DNA of 59,117 nucleotides from Pseudomonadota bacterium (GTDB lineage Bacteria > Pseudomonadota > Gammaproteobacteria > Burkholderiales > SG8-39): positions 1 to 59,117 of the forward strand of contig JAJZPQ010000019.1 of assembly GCA_021811085.1 (NCBI GenBank), read 5' to 3'. Both the position numbers and the translations under genes were made by a program. Position 1 is the stretch's first letter. The number at the start of each line of letters is the position of its first letter. Below are positions 34,189-43,055 of the stretch, piece by piece. The notes below the pieces were generated by a model. It made no database searches. It was not told the origin of the DNA and was given only the letters and a program-made list of their open reading frames with translations.

Positions 34189-36411
34189 TTGAAACGGCAT
34201 ATCGTCCGGATCGCGCTTGGCCTCGCGCTGATGCTGGTGTTCGTCGGCCATGTCGCCGAGTTCTACAACATCGGCCTGATTACCCGGCTCGACAACATCA
34301 TTTATGACACCCGGCTCGCGCTCACCATGCCCGGCGGCGTGGACCCGCGCATCGTCATACTCGACATCGACGAGCGCAGCCTGGACAAGAATGCGCTCGG
34401 GCGCTGGCCCTGGCGCCGCGACAAGCTCGCCGCGCTGTTGAAGAAGCTGTTCGACGAATACGGCATCGTCATCGCCGGCTTCGACGTGGTGTTCGCCGAA
34501 CCCGACGAGAGCTCCGGACTGCCGGTGCTGGAAAAACTCGCCCAAGGCAGGCTCAAGGGTGTGGGCCCGTTTCAGTCGGCGCTGAAGGAACTCACGCCGC
34601 AACTCGATTACGACGCCATTTTTGCGAACACGCTCAAAGGGCGGCCGGTCGTGCTCGGCTATTATTTCAACAGCGAGGAGAGCGCGGTGCAGTCCGGTGC
34701 CATTCCCAAGCCGGTGCTGGCCGAGGGCGCGTTCAAGGGCCGCAATATCCGTTTCACCACCTGGCGCGGCTACGGCGGTAATCTGCCCGAATTCCAGGCC
34801 AATGCCGCCGGCGGCGGCCACTTCAATCCGCTGGTCGATGCCGACGGCGTGTCGCGGCGCGTGCCGATGCTGGCGGAGTACCACGGCGCTTATTACGAGG
34901 CGCTGTCGCTGGCGGTCATCCGCGTGCTGGCAGGCTACCCGCCGGTCGAGCCCGGCTTCGCGGAGGAGCAGTATTCCAGCAAGAGCTATTCCGGGCTGGA
35001 ATATCTGAAGGCCGGGCCGGTGACGATACCCGTGGATGACACTGTGAGCGCGTTCATTCCCTATCGCGGCAAGCGCGGCAGCTTCAAATATATTTCTCTA
35101 GCCGACGTTTATTTCGACAAGGTGCCGAAGGACGAACTCAGGGGCAAGATCGCGCTCATCGGCACTTCCGCGCCGGGTCTGCTGGATCTGCGCTCCACGC
35201 CGGTGGGCAGCGTGTACCCGGGGGTGGAAATCCACGCCAACATGATTGCGGCGATGCTCGATAACGACTTCAAGCAGAAGCCGGCCTATATGCTCGGGAC
35301 CGAGGTGGTCCTGCTGCTGATCGGCGGCATCACGTTGTCGCTGTTGGTTCCTTTGCTGAGCCCGCTCAAGGCGACGCTGGTGTCGCTGCTGGCGACCGTG
35401 CTCATTACCGGACTCGACGTTGCGGTGTGGAGCAAGGGCGGCCTGATTCTGCCGCTCGCCTCGAGTCTGCTGATGATCGCCGCGCTGTTCGCGTTCAACA
35501 TGTCCTGGGGCTACTTCGTCGAGTCGCGCAGCAAGCGCCAGTTCACCGAATTGTTCGGCCAGTACGTGCCGCCGGAACTCGTCGACAAGATGGCGGAGGA
35601 CCCGGAAAAGTACAGCATGGAAGGCAAGAGCGAGGAGCTGACCGTGCTGTTCTCCGACATCGTCGGTTTCACTTCGATTTCCGAGAGCCTGACGCCAAAG
35701 GAATTGTCGCAGTTCATCAACGACTACCTCACCGCGATGAGTCTGGTCATCCGCAGCAATCGGGGTACGCTGGACAAGTACATCGGCGATGCGATCATGG
35801 CCTTCTGGGGCGCCCCGGTGGCCGATCCCGAGCACGCGCGCCAGGCGGTGATCAGCGCAATGGCGATGCAGGCCGAGCTCGACAAGCTGCGCGTGCAGAT
35901 GATCGAGCGCGGCTGGCCCGCAATCCGCATCGGCGTCGGCGTCAACACCGGCAGCATGAGCGTCGGCGACATGGGCTCCAAGCTGCGCAAGGCGTATACG
36001 GTAATGGGCGATGCGGTCAACCTTTCTTCGCGCCTGGAGGGTTTGACGCGCGTCTATGGGGTTGGAATCCTCATCGGCCCCAATACGCGGCAGGCGGTAA
36101 AAGACGTTGTGTTCCGCGAAATCGACCGGGTCAAGGTCAAGGGCAAGGACGAACCGGTGGACATTTTCGAGCCGATGGGCATCGAGGGTCAGGTCGAGCA
36201 GAACGTCCTGGACGAGATCGATCTGTGGCACAAGGCGCTCAAGGCCTATCGTGCACAGAACTGGGACGAGGCGGAAATGGAGTTGTCCAAGGCGCAACGC
36301 ATGTCGCCGGAATGCAAGCTCTACCAGCTGTATGCGGAGCGCATCCGGCAGTGTCGCATCGAACCGCCCGGCGCCGACTGGGACGGTGTAACGGCATTCA
36401 AGACCAAATAG
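34189..36411 (+). CDS. CHASE2-domain class III adenylate cyclase
   Basis: 740 residues from a TTG start with GGAAGGGGAAGG upstream. An N-terminal membrane helix and an extracytoplasmic CHASE2 sensor (about 30-365, PRIVILDIDERSLDKNALGR, RGKIALIGTSAPGLLDLRST) come first. Three further membrane helices (about 365-440) precede a cytoplasmic cyclase domain (about 475-650). Metal residues Asp490 and Asp534, substrate-selecting Lys530 and Asp608, and transition-state Asn611 and Arg615 are all present, which argues for ATP rather than GTP. It makes cAMP in response to an unknown outside signal. The next gene encodes a cyclic nucleotide phosphodiesterase and the one after it a cyclic-nucleotide-binding protein. 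Confidence 0.93.
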   Translation: MKRHIVRIALGLALMLVFVGHVAEFYNIGLITRLDNIIYDTRLALTMPGGVDPRIVILDIDERSLDKNALGRWPWRRDKLAALLKKLFDEYGIVIAGFDVVFAEPDESSGLPVLEKLAQGRLKGVGPFQSALKELTPQLDYDAIFANTLKGRPVVLGYYFNSEESAVQSGAIPKPVLAEGAFKGRNIRFTTWRGYGGNLPEFQANAAGGGHFNPLVDADGVSRRVPMLAEYHGAYYEALSLAVIRVLAGYPPVEPGFAEEQYSSKSYSGLEYLKAGPVTIPVDDTVSAFIPYRGKRGSFKYISLADVYFDKVPKDELRGKIALIGTSAPGLLDLRSTPVGSVYPGVEIHANMIAAMLDNDFKQKPAYMLGTEVVLLLIGGITLSLLVPLLSPLKATLVSLLATVLITGLDVAVWSKGGLILPLASSLLMIAALFAFNMSWGYFVESRSKRQFTELFGQYVPPELVDKMAEDPEKYSMEGKSEELTVLFSDIVGFTSISESLTPKELSQFINDYLTAMSLVIRSNRGTLDKYIGDAIMAFWGAPVADPEHARQAVISAMAMQAELDKLRVQMIERGWPAIRIGVGVNTGSMSVGDMGSKLRKAYTVMGDAVNLSSRLEGLTRVYGVGILIGPNTRQAVKDVVFREIDRVKVKGKDEPVDIFEPMGIEGQVEQNVLDEIDLWHKALKAYRAQNWDEAEMELSKAQRMSPECKLYQLYAERIRQCRIEPPGADWDGVTAFKTK

Positions 36412-36423
36412 CGGGCACGGGCG

Positions 36424-37191
36424 ATGAAACTGAAGGTACTCGGGTGCAGCGGCGGTATCGGCGGGCGGCATCTGCGCACTACCACGCTGCTCGTTGACAA
36501 CGATATCCTGATCGATGCCGGGACCGGTGTCGGCGACGTGTCGCTGGCGGAGCTGATGCTGATCGACCATATTTTCATCACGCATTCCCACCTGGATCAC
36601 GTCTGCTCCATCCCGTTCCTGGTCGATACCGTCGGCGGCATGCGCAACAAGCCGCTGACCGTGCATGCGACCGAGCCGACGCTGGAGATCATCCGCAATC
36701 ACATCTTCAACTGGAGCATCTGGCCCGATTTCTCGCAGATTCCCACGCCGAGCAAGCCGTTCATGAAATACGAGGTTCTGCAACTCGGCGAAACGGTGGA
36801 ACTGAAAGGGCGCAAGATCACCCCGCTTCCGGCCGATCACACTGTCCCGGCCGTCGGTTTCCATGTCGATTCGGGTCAGGCGAGCCTGGTGTTTACCGGC
36901 GACACCACCACGCACGATCCGTTGTGGAAGGTTGTGAACAAAATTGGCAACCTGCGCTACCTCATAATCGAGACCGCCTTCTGCAACCGCGAGCGCGACC
37001 TGGCCATAGCCGCCAAGCACTTTTGCCCAAGCCTTTTGGCGGAGGAGCTGACCAAACTCGAGCGCAGTGCGGAGATATTCATCACCCACCTGAAGCCGGG
37101 CGAGATCGAGCTGACGATGCAGGAAATCGAGGAGTGCGCCGGACAGTACAAGCCGCGCATGCTGCAGAACAACCAGGTATTCGAATTCTAG
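36424..37191 (+). CDS. Cyclic nucleotide phosphodiesterase, metallo-beta-lactamase fold (class II type)
   Basis: 255 residues. The metal motif HSHLDH lies in IFITHSHLDHVCSIP, followed by DHTVPAVGFHV, FTGDTTTHDPLW and ITHLKPGE, the set seen in class II 3',5'-cyclic-nucleotide phosphodiesterases and related hydrolases. It starts 12 bp after the cyclase gene. Degradation of the cAMP made by its neighbour is the natural role. The fold alone does not exclude another phosphoester substrate. Confidence 0.85.
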   Translation: MKLKVLGCSGGIGGRHLRTTTLLVDNDILIDAGTGVGDVSLAELMLIDHIFITHSHLDHVCSIPFLVDTVGGMRNKPLTVHATEPTLEIIRNHIFNWSIWPDFSQIPTPSKPFMKYEVLQLGETVELKGRKITPLPADHTVPAVGFHVDSGQASLVFTGDTTTHDPLWKVVNKIGNLRYLIIETAFCNRERDLAIAAKHFCPSLLAEELTKLERSAEIFITHLKPGEIELTMQEIEECAGQYKPRMLQNNQVFEF

Positions 37192-37225
37192 CGGCAGCGG
37201 GATAGCCGGTTTCGGGGATACGCGC

Positions 37226-38296
37226 ATGCCAATTACCAAAGTCAGCGTAGCAGCGTTAAAGAGCCTGGATCCGCTGTCGTCGCTTTCGGACGCGCGGCTG
37301 ACGGAGCTGGCCGACCTTTGCCGCGTCGAATCGGTACGTCGCGGCAGCGACCCGTTCCGCCTGCGTTCGACCGCAGGGCAAGCGGTTTATGTGGTGCGCG
37401 GCGAACTGGCGCTCGCCTATGAGCAAGGCCGCTCCGAGGTGATCGTGGGCGGTTCCCCCGCGGCGCGCCGCTCGCTGGGGAAACACCGGACGTTCGCTTC
37501 GGCCAGGGCGGTGACTGACGTGGAGTTGATCCGCATCGACGACGACCTGCTCGATATCATGCTCACCTGGGACCAGGTGGCGCTACAGGAGCAAGCCGCG
37601 GCGAAGCAGCCCGCCGAGCGGCCCGCGAGCGGCGCCGATTGGGGCGCAATGTCGGGCATGTTCGGCATCAACAATCTGCGCTTCGGCGCGTTTTCCCAGC
37701 TGCCGCCGGCGCACATCGACGAGCTGCTGCGGCGCTTCGAGCGGGTCGAGGCAAAGGCAGGCGAGGTGATCATCCGCGAAGGCGCGGAAGGCGATTATTA
37801 TTACCTGGTCGAGTCCGGCCGCTGCCAGGTCGAACGCCTAGTCGGCGGAGTAAGCATGCTGCTGGCCGAACTCAGGAGCGGCGACACCTTCGGCGAAGAG
37901 GCGCTGGTCGCCGAGGCCAAGCGCAACGCTACCGTGACCATGACGACCGACGGCAGCCTGTTGCGTCTGGCCAAGCAGGATTTCAACGCGCTGCTGCGCG
38001 AGCCGCTGCTGCACTGCATCAACATGGAGCAGGCCCAGCAGAAGGTGCTCGACGGCGCCCAGTGGATAGACGTGCGCTACCCGTCCGAATACCAGTACGA
38101 CCGCCTGCCCGGCGCGCGCAATATTCCGCTGTCTGAAATCCGCAACGCGTTCGGCGCTTTGGCCATGGATGAGGAATATATCGTCTATTGCCAAAGCGGC
38201 AGGCGCAGTTCGGCGGCCGCGTTCCTGCTGGCGCAACGCGGCTACCGCGTGTTCGTGCTCGAAGGCGGGCTGTGGGGCGGGGACCAAGCGAGGTAA
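37226..38296 (+). CDS. Cyclic-nucleotide-binding domain protein fused to rhodanese domain
   Basis: 356 residues. A degenerate cNMP-like roll (about 15-125) is followed by a well-formed cNMP-binding domain (about 155-265) with the phosphate-binding cassette FGEEALVAEAKRNATVT. A C-terminal rhodanese domain (about 268-355) holds Cys322 in YIVYCQSGRRSS, with WIDVRYPSEYQYDRLPGARN upstream. There is no DNA-binding domain, so it is an effector or scaffold rather than a CRP. It lies 34 bp after the phosphodiesterase gene and ends the first transcription unit of the cluster. Confidence 0.9.
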   Translation: MPITKVSVAALKSLDPLSSLSDARLTELADLCRVESVRRGSDPFRLRSTAGQAVYVVRGELALAYEQGRSEVIVGGSPAARRSLGKHRTFASARAVTDVELIRIDDDLLDIMLTWDQVALQEQAAAKQPAERPASGADWGAMSGMFGINNLRFGAFSQLPPAHIDELLRRFERVEAKAGEVIIREGAEGDYYYLVESGRCQVERLVGGVSMLLAELRSGDTFGEEALVAEAKRNATVTMTTDGSLLRLAKQDFNALLREPLLHCINMEQAQQKVLDGAQWIDVRYPSEYQYDRLPGARNIPLSEIRNAFGALAMDEEYIVYCQSGRRSSAAAFLLAQRGYRVFVLEGGLWGGDQAR

Positions 38297-38301
38297 GCGC
38301 G

Positions 38302-38330
38302 GCCGGCTTTTTTTGTCGCCGGCTTTTTTT
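38302..38330 (+). terminator. Probable terminator after the cNMP-binding/rhodanese gene
   Basis: GCCGGC-TTTTTTTGTC-GCCGGC-TTTTTTT: a short GC stem made from a direct repeat of the palindrome GCCGGC followed by T7. TATAGT at 38335-38340 directly after it may be the -10 box of the next gene. Confidence 0.65.
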
Positions 38331-38402
38331 GTCGTATAGTGTGAAATATGTCGTTGCAGCAGCAGCCGCCACCGGCTGCGCGGATCTAATGGCGAGGTCA
38401 CT

Positions 38403-40775
38403 ATGAGTGCTGTTCTGAATACACCACAGGCCGCGGCCACCGGGTCGGCCGACGTCAACGCCAGGCTGATGTTCCAGAAGAACCTGCAGAACGTCACCAA
38501 CAAAATCCACGCCACCTCCAATATCGACGAGATCATGCTTGAGGTTTCGTCCGACATCTGCAGCCTGTTCAACGCGGACCGGCTCACCATTTACGTCGTC
38601 GGCGAGGACAAGCAATCGATCGTGTCCAAGGTCAAGACCGGGCTGAACTCGTTCAAGGACCTGAAGCTGCCGATCGCCGAGCATTCCATGGGCGGCTATG
38701 TCGCCTATTCCAAGAAGATGATCAACATCAAGGATTGCTACGACGAAGCCGAGCTCAAGGCGATCAATCCGAACCTGCGCTTTCTCCAGGAAGTGGACAA
38801 GCGCACCGGCTACCGCACCAAGCAGGTGCTGGCCGCGCCGGTCCTGGACGGCGAGGAACTGATCGGCGTCATCCAGATCATCAACAACAAGGCCGGCGTG
38901 CCGTTCACGGCGCTGATGGAAGAAGGCGTGAGCGCGCTGGCGCAGACGCTGGCCATCGCCTTCAGGCAGCGGCAGAAGCCGCAGATCATCAAGACCAAGT
39001 ACGACTTCCTCGTAAGCGATGCGGTGATCTCGCCGGCCGAGTTCGATCTCGCCGCGCGCTCCGCGCGCAAGAAGGCAGTCGATGTGGAGCAGGTGCTGGT
39101 GGAGGAATTCCAGGTCAAGCTGCCGGCGATCGGCCAGGCGCTGTCGAAATTCTTCGGCGTGCCCTACGAACCGCACAAACCCGACCGCATCAAGCCGCCG
39201 GAGCTGCTGAAGAACCTCAAGCGCGAATACGTCGAGCAAAATCAGTGGGTGCCGATCGACGACACCAAGGACGGCGTGGTGGTGTTGTGCCTCGACCCGG
39301 AACGCGTGCGCAGTTCGCGCATCGTGCAGAACGTGTTTCCGAAGAGCAAGCTGATCTACAAGGTAACGACGCAGCGCGAGTTCAAGGAGACGCTGAACCT
39401 GTTCTACGGCGCCGAGGTGGTCGATACCGGCGATATCGGCGATCTGCTCTCGGGGCTGGAAGACGACGAGGAAGGCGGCGGCGAGGGCGTCGCGGACGAC
39501 CTGTCGCAGGCGGCCGACAACGAGCTGGTGAAGCTGGTCAACAAGATCATCATCGACGCCTACAACCAGAACGCCTCGGACATCCACATCGAGTCGTACC
39601 CGGGCAAGGGCAAGACCGAAATCCGCTTCAGGAAGGACGGCTCGCTCGCGCCTTACATCGAGGTGCCGGCCTCCTACCGCAATGCCATCGTCGCGCGCGT
39701 CAAGATCATGTGCGACCTCGACATCTCGGAGAAACGCCGGCCGCAGGACGGCAAGATCAAATTCAAGAAGTTCGGGCCGCTCGACATCGAGCTGCGCGTG
39801 GCGACCATTCCGACCCAGGGCGGGGTCGAGGACATCGTCATGCGTATCCTCGCCGCGGGCGAACCGATTCCGCTCGACAAGCTCGGCCTCACGCCGCACA
39901 ACCTGGAAACGCTGAAAGAGGTGGTGGCCAAGCCCTACGGCCTGTTCTTCGTCTGCGGGCCGACCGGCTCGGGCAAGACCACCACGCTGCACTCGGTGCT
40001 GAAGCACCTGAACACCCCGGACACCAAGATCTGGACCGCCGAGGATCCGGTCGAAATCACGCAGAAGGGCTTGCGCCAGGTGCAGGTGAACAAGAAGGCG
40101 GGGCTGGATTTCGCCATGGTGATGAAGGCATTCCTGCGCGCCGATCCGGACATCATCATGGTGGGTGAGATGCGCGACAAGGAAACGGTGTCGACCGGCA
40201 TCGAGGCCTCGCTCACCGGCCACCTGGTGTTCGCCACGCTGCACACCAACAGCGCGCCCGAATCGATCATCCGCCTGCTCGACATGGGCATGGATCCGTT
40301 CAACTTCTCCGACGCGCTGCTCGGCATCCTGGCGCAGCGTCTGGCGAAGCGTCTGTGCGCCAAGTGCAAGCAATCCTACAATCCGGCACCCGAGGAAATG
40401 AAGGCGTTCCTGACCGAATACTGCAGCGAACTGGTCAATACCTCGACGTTCAAGAAGGATCCCAAGGCGGGATACGAGAACGTGTACAAGGAATGGGTCA
40501 AGAACTACGCCAACGACAAGGGCCAGTTCACCATGTACAAGAAAATCGGCTGCGATGCCTGCGGCGGCAGCGGCTACAAGGGCCGGGTGGGTTTGCACGA
40601 ACTGCTGGTCGGCACCGACCCGCTGAAAAAACTGATTCAGGAGCATGCGCGCGTGGCCGAAATGCTCGCCTGCTGCCTGGACGAGGGCATGCGTACCCTG
40701 AAAATGGACGGCATGGAGAAAGTGCTGATGGGCCTCACCGATATGCCCACGGTGCGCGCGGTCTGCATCAAGTAG
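38403..40775 (+). CDS. GAF-domain PilB/GspE-like secretion or pilus-assembly ATPase
   Basis: 790 residues. An N-terminal GAF domain (about 22-190, SDICSLFNADRLTIYVV, APVLDGEELIGVIQIINN) is fused to a GspE N-terminal-like domain (about 200-350) and a type II/IV secretion ATPase (about 385-790). The Walker A is GPTGSGKTTT with Lys525, and LRADPDIIMVGEMRD and LVFATLHTNSAPE follow. The zinc site is Cys652/655/717/720. The ATPase would power polymerisation of type IV pili or a type II-like pseudopilus. PilC/PilD or gsp partners are not beside it. It is instead next to cAMP and HD-GYP genes, suggesting a signal-controlled motor. Confidence 0.92.
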   Translation: MSAVLNTPQAAATGSADVNARLMFQKNLQNVTNKIHATSNIDEIMLEVSSDICSLFNADRLTIYVVGEDKQSIVSKVKTGLNSFKDLKLPIAEHSMGGYVAYSKKMINIKDCYDEAELKAINPNLRFLQEVDKRTGYRTKQVLAAPVLDGEELIGVIQIINNKAGVPFTALMEEGVSALAQTLAIAFRQRQKPQIIKTKYDFLVSDAVISPAEFDLAARSARKKAVDVEQVLVEEFQVKLPAIGQALSKFFGVPYEPHKPDRIKPPELLKNLKREYVEQNQWVPIDDTKDGVVVLCLDPERVRSSRIVQNVFPKSKLIYKVTTQREFKETLNLFYGAEVVDTGDIGDLLSGLEDDEEGGGEGVADDLSQAADNELVKLVNKIIIDAYNQNASDIHIESYPGKGKTEIRFRKDGSLAPYIEVPASYRNAIVARVKIMCDLDISEKRRPQDGKIKFKKFGPLDIELRVATIPTQGGVEDIVMRILAAGEPIPLDKLGLTPHNLETLKEVVAKPYGLFFVCGPTGSGKTTTLHSVLKHLNTPDTKIWTAEDPVEITQKGLRQVQVNKKAGLDFAMVMKAFLRADPDIIMVGEMRDKETVSTGIEASLTGHLVFATLHTNSAPESIIRLLDMGMDPFNFSDALLGILAQRLAKRLCAKCKQSYNPAPEEMKAFLTEYCSELVNTSTFKKDPKAGYENVYKEWVKNYANDKGQFTMYKKIGCDACGGSGYKGRVGLHELLVGTDPLKKLIQEHARVAEMLACCLDEGMRTLKMDGMEKVLMGLTDMPTVRAVCIK

Positions 40776-40808
40776 GCGTGGCGCAGGCGGCGATGGGGAA
40801 AACCTGAG

Positions 40809-42491
40809 GTGACAGCGGCGCGCAAAGGCGAGGGAGCCGCAGTCCAGACCGTGGACGACCTGTTCCGGCGCCTGGAACAGCTCAACGAAATCGGCGCCTT
40901 GCTCTCGGCCGAACGCGACATCAACCGGCTGCTGGAGAGCATCCTGCTCGCGGCCAAGACGATCACGCGCGCCGACGGCGGCACGCTCTATCTGCTGACC
41001 GAGGAGGACGGCACCAAGCGCCTCAAATTCGAGATCATGCGCACCGAGTCGCTCAAGATTGCGATGGGCGGCACCACCGGCAACGCGATTCCGTTCTATC
41101 CGATCCATCTGTACACCAAGGAGGGCAAACCCAACAACCAGATGGTGGCCGCGTTTGCGGCGCTGACCGGCCAGACCGTCAACATCGCCGACGCCTACAC
41201 CGCGGAAGGCTTCGACTTCAACGGCACGCGCAATTTCGACAAGAAAACCGGCTACCGCTCGAAGTCCTTCCTCACGGTGCCGATGAAGAATCACGAAAAC
41301 GAGATCATCGGCGTGCTGCAGCTGATCAACTCGCAGGATCCGGCGAGCGGCGAGGTCGTGCCGTTTTCGGACGCGGACCAGCGCCTGGCGGAGTCCCTCG
41401 CCTCGCAGGCGGCCATCGCGCTCACCAATCGTCAGCTGATCAACCAGCTGGAGGCCCTGTTCGAGTCGTTCATCGCGATGATCAACACCGCGATCGACGA
41501 GAAATCCCCCTATACCGGCGGCCATTGCCAGCGCGTGCCCGAGCTCACGATGATGCTCGCCGAAGCGGTGAATGAAACCAAGGCGGGACCGCTGCGGGAT
41601 TTCGACATGACCGACAGGGACCGCTACGAGCTCAAGATCGCGGGCCTGCTGCACGATTGCGGCAAGGTGACGACGCCGGTGCACGTGGTAGACAAAGCGA
41701 CCAAGCTCGAGTCGATCTTCGATCGCATCCACCTGATCGACACGCGCTTCGAGGTGCTCAAGCGCGACGCCGAGATCGAACTGCTCAAGAGCAGTGCCGC
41801 GCTGCAGCAGCAGGGGCTGGACGAATTATCGCTGCGCGAGCGCAGCAACCAGCTGCAGCAGGCATATCGGACACGCTTGCGCCAGCTCGACCAGGACCGC
41901 GAGTTCCTGCGCAAGTCCAATATCGGCGGCGAATTCATGCCGCCGGAGGCGCAGGAGCACGTCAAGAGAATCGCCGAGTACAAGTGGCTGGACCAGTCCG
42001 GCAATACCGCCCATTTCCTCACCGACGACGAGATCGAGAATCTCAGCATCCCGCGCGGCACGCTCACTGCCAAGGAGCGCGAGATCATCAACTACCACAT
42101 CGTCGCCACGATCAAGATGCTGGAGGCGCTGCCCTGGCCCAAGCATTTGCGCCATGTGCCGGAGTATGCCGGCGGACACCACGAGCGCATGGACGGCAAG
42201 GGCTATCCGCGCGGCCTCACGCGCGAGCAAATGTCGGTGCAGGCGCGCGTCATGGGCATTGCCGACATTTTTGAGGCGCTCACCGCCAGGGACCGGCCGT
42301 ACAAGAAGGGCAAGACCCTGACCGAGTCGCTGCAAATCCTGGGGAAATTCAAGGAAGGCGGCCACATCGATCCCGACCTGTTCGACGTGTTCATCCGGCA
42401 AAAGGTCTACCAGCGCTACGCCGAGCAGTTTCTCGACGCGAATCAGATCGACCGCGTCGACGAGAGCAAGATCCCGGGATATACGCCCTGA
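40809..42491 (+). CDS. GAF plus HD-GYP domain protein (putative c-di-GMP phosphodiesterase)
   Basis: 560 residues from a GTG start, 33 bp after the ATPase gene. A GAF domain (about 18-215) resembles that of the neighbouring ATPase. The HD-GYP domain has His282-Asp283 in GLLHDCGKVTTP and Gly465-Tyr466-Pro467 in HHERMDGKGYPRGLT. About 180 residues separate the two motifs, far more than the roughly 65-70 of typical HD-GYP proteins. The insert (about 305-400) is charged and helical, likely a coiled coil. Degradation of c-di-GMP is inferred; the GYP motif is intact. Confidence 0.9.
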   Translation: MTAARKGEGAAVQTVDDLFRRLEQLNEIGALLSAERDINRLLESILLAAKTITRADGGTLYLLTEEDGTKRLKFEIMRTESLKIAMGGTTGNAIPFYPIHLYTKEGKPNNQMVAAFAALTGQTVNIADAYTAEGFDFNGTRNFDKKTGYRSKSFLTVPMKNHENEIIGVLQLINSQDPASGEVVPFSDADQRLAESLASQAAIALTNRQLINQLEALFESFIAMINTAIDEKSPYTGGHCQRVPELTMMLAEAVNETKAGPLRDFDMTDRDRYELKIAGLLHDCGKVTTPVHVVDKATKLESIFDRIHLIDTRFEVLKRDAEIELLKSSAALQQQGLDELSLRERSNQLQQAYRTRLRQLDQDREFLRKSNIGGEFMPPEAQEHVKRIAEYKWLDQSGNTAHFLTDDEIENLSIPRGTLTAKEREIINYHIVATIKMLEALPWPKHLRHVPEYAGGHHERMDGKGYPRGLTREQMSVQARVMGIADIFEALTARDRPYKKGKTLTESLQILGKFKEGGHIDPDLFDVFIRQKVYQRYAEQFLDANQIDRVDESKIPGYTP

Positions 42492-42515
42492 ACCCGGCGC
42501 GCCGGGGCGGCGGGT

Positions 42516-42842
42516 TCAGGCCTTGGGCGGCGCGCGCCGGGTGACGTAGACGATCAGCCCTTCGGTGGCTACGTCGACGAATTTTTCGTCGTAGCCCATT
42601 TCCTTGAGTTCCCACTTGAACTCGTTGCCGAGCTTGGCCTTCTTGTACCAGCCCAGCTGGTTCTCGCGGTTGAACTCGGCAGCGCGCGTGAAGGCCTCCT
42701 CGAGTATGCCGGACAGGCGCTTGTGCGACACCATCTGGGCCGGATTGTTGGCGATCGCGGGCGGATAGCGCTTGGCGACGTCTTGCGCCAGGCTCTTCGC
42801 GAATTCTGTAACCTTGCGCGTGGAAAAAAACTCTAGAATCAT
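42516..42842 (-). CDS. Small conserved-looking protein of unknown function
   Basis: 108 residues starting at ATG 42842, with GGGAGAATT ahead of it. The frame stays open further upstream, but that part overlaps the next gene's leader and has no homology-like content. The protein is mixed alpha/beta and rich in Lys/Glu: VTEFAKSLAQDVAKRYPPAI, then a helix EEAFTRAAEF and the C-terminal strand EGLIVYVTRR. No membrane segment or Cys is present. It is convergent with the HD-GYP gene, 24 bp apart. I do not recognise the family. Confidence 0.7.
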   Translation of the reverse strand: MILEFFSTRKVTEFAKSLAQDVAKRYPPAIANNPAQMVSHKRLSGILEEAFTRAAEFNRENQLGWYKKAKLGNEFKWELKEMGYDEKFVDVATEGLIVYVTRRAPPKA

Positions 42843-43055
42843 AATTCTCCCGCCGGGATGGTCAAGTAAACGCCCGCGGCGGATTATATCAGCCTGACCG
42901 AAGCGCATGAAGCGCAAATTGCGCGCGGACTGTGACTTATGCCCAGGCCGCGGCCGTGGCGCAAGCCGCATGATCCCGGCTTGAACATTGGCGCCCGGCA
43001 GGCGCGAGCGCGTACCGGCCGGCGCGGAAGAATCGGCGCTGCCGAAGGAGACAGC

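Noticed and set aside
38019-41732. Very long open frame on the minus strand (over 1200 codons) opposite the PilB-like and HD-GYP genes
   Set aside because: It is an antisense shadow produced by high GC codon use; the plus strand has clear protein families with intact motifs over the same interval.
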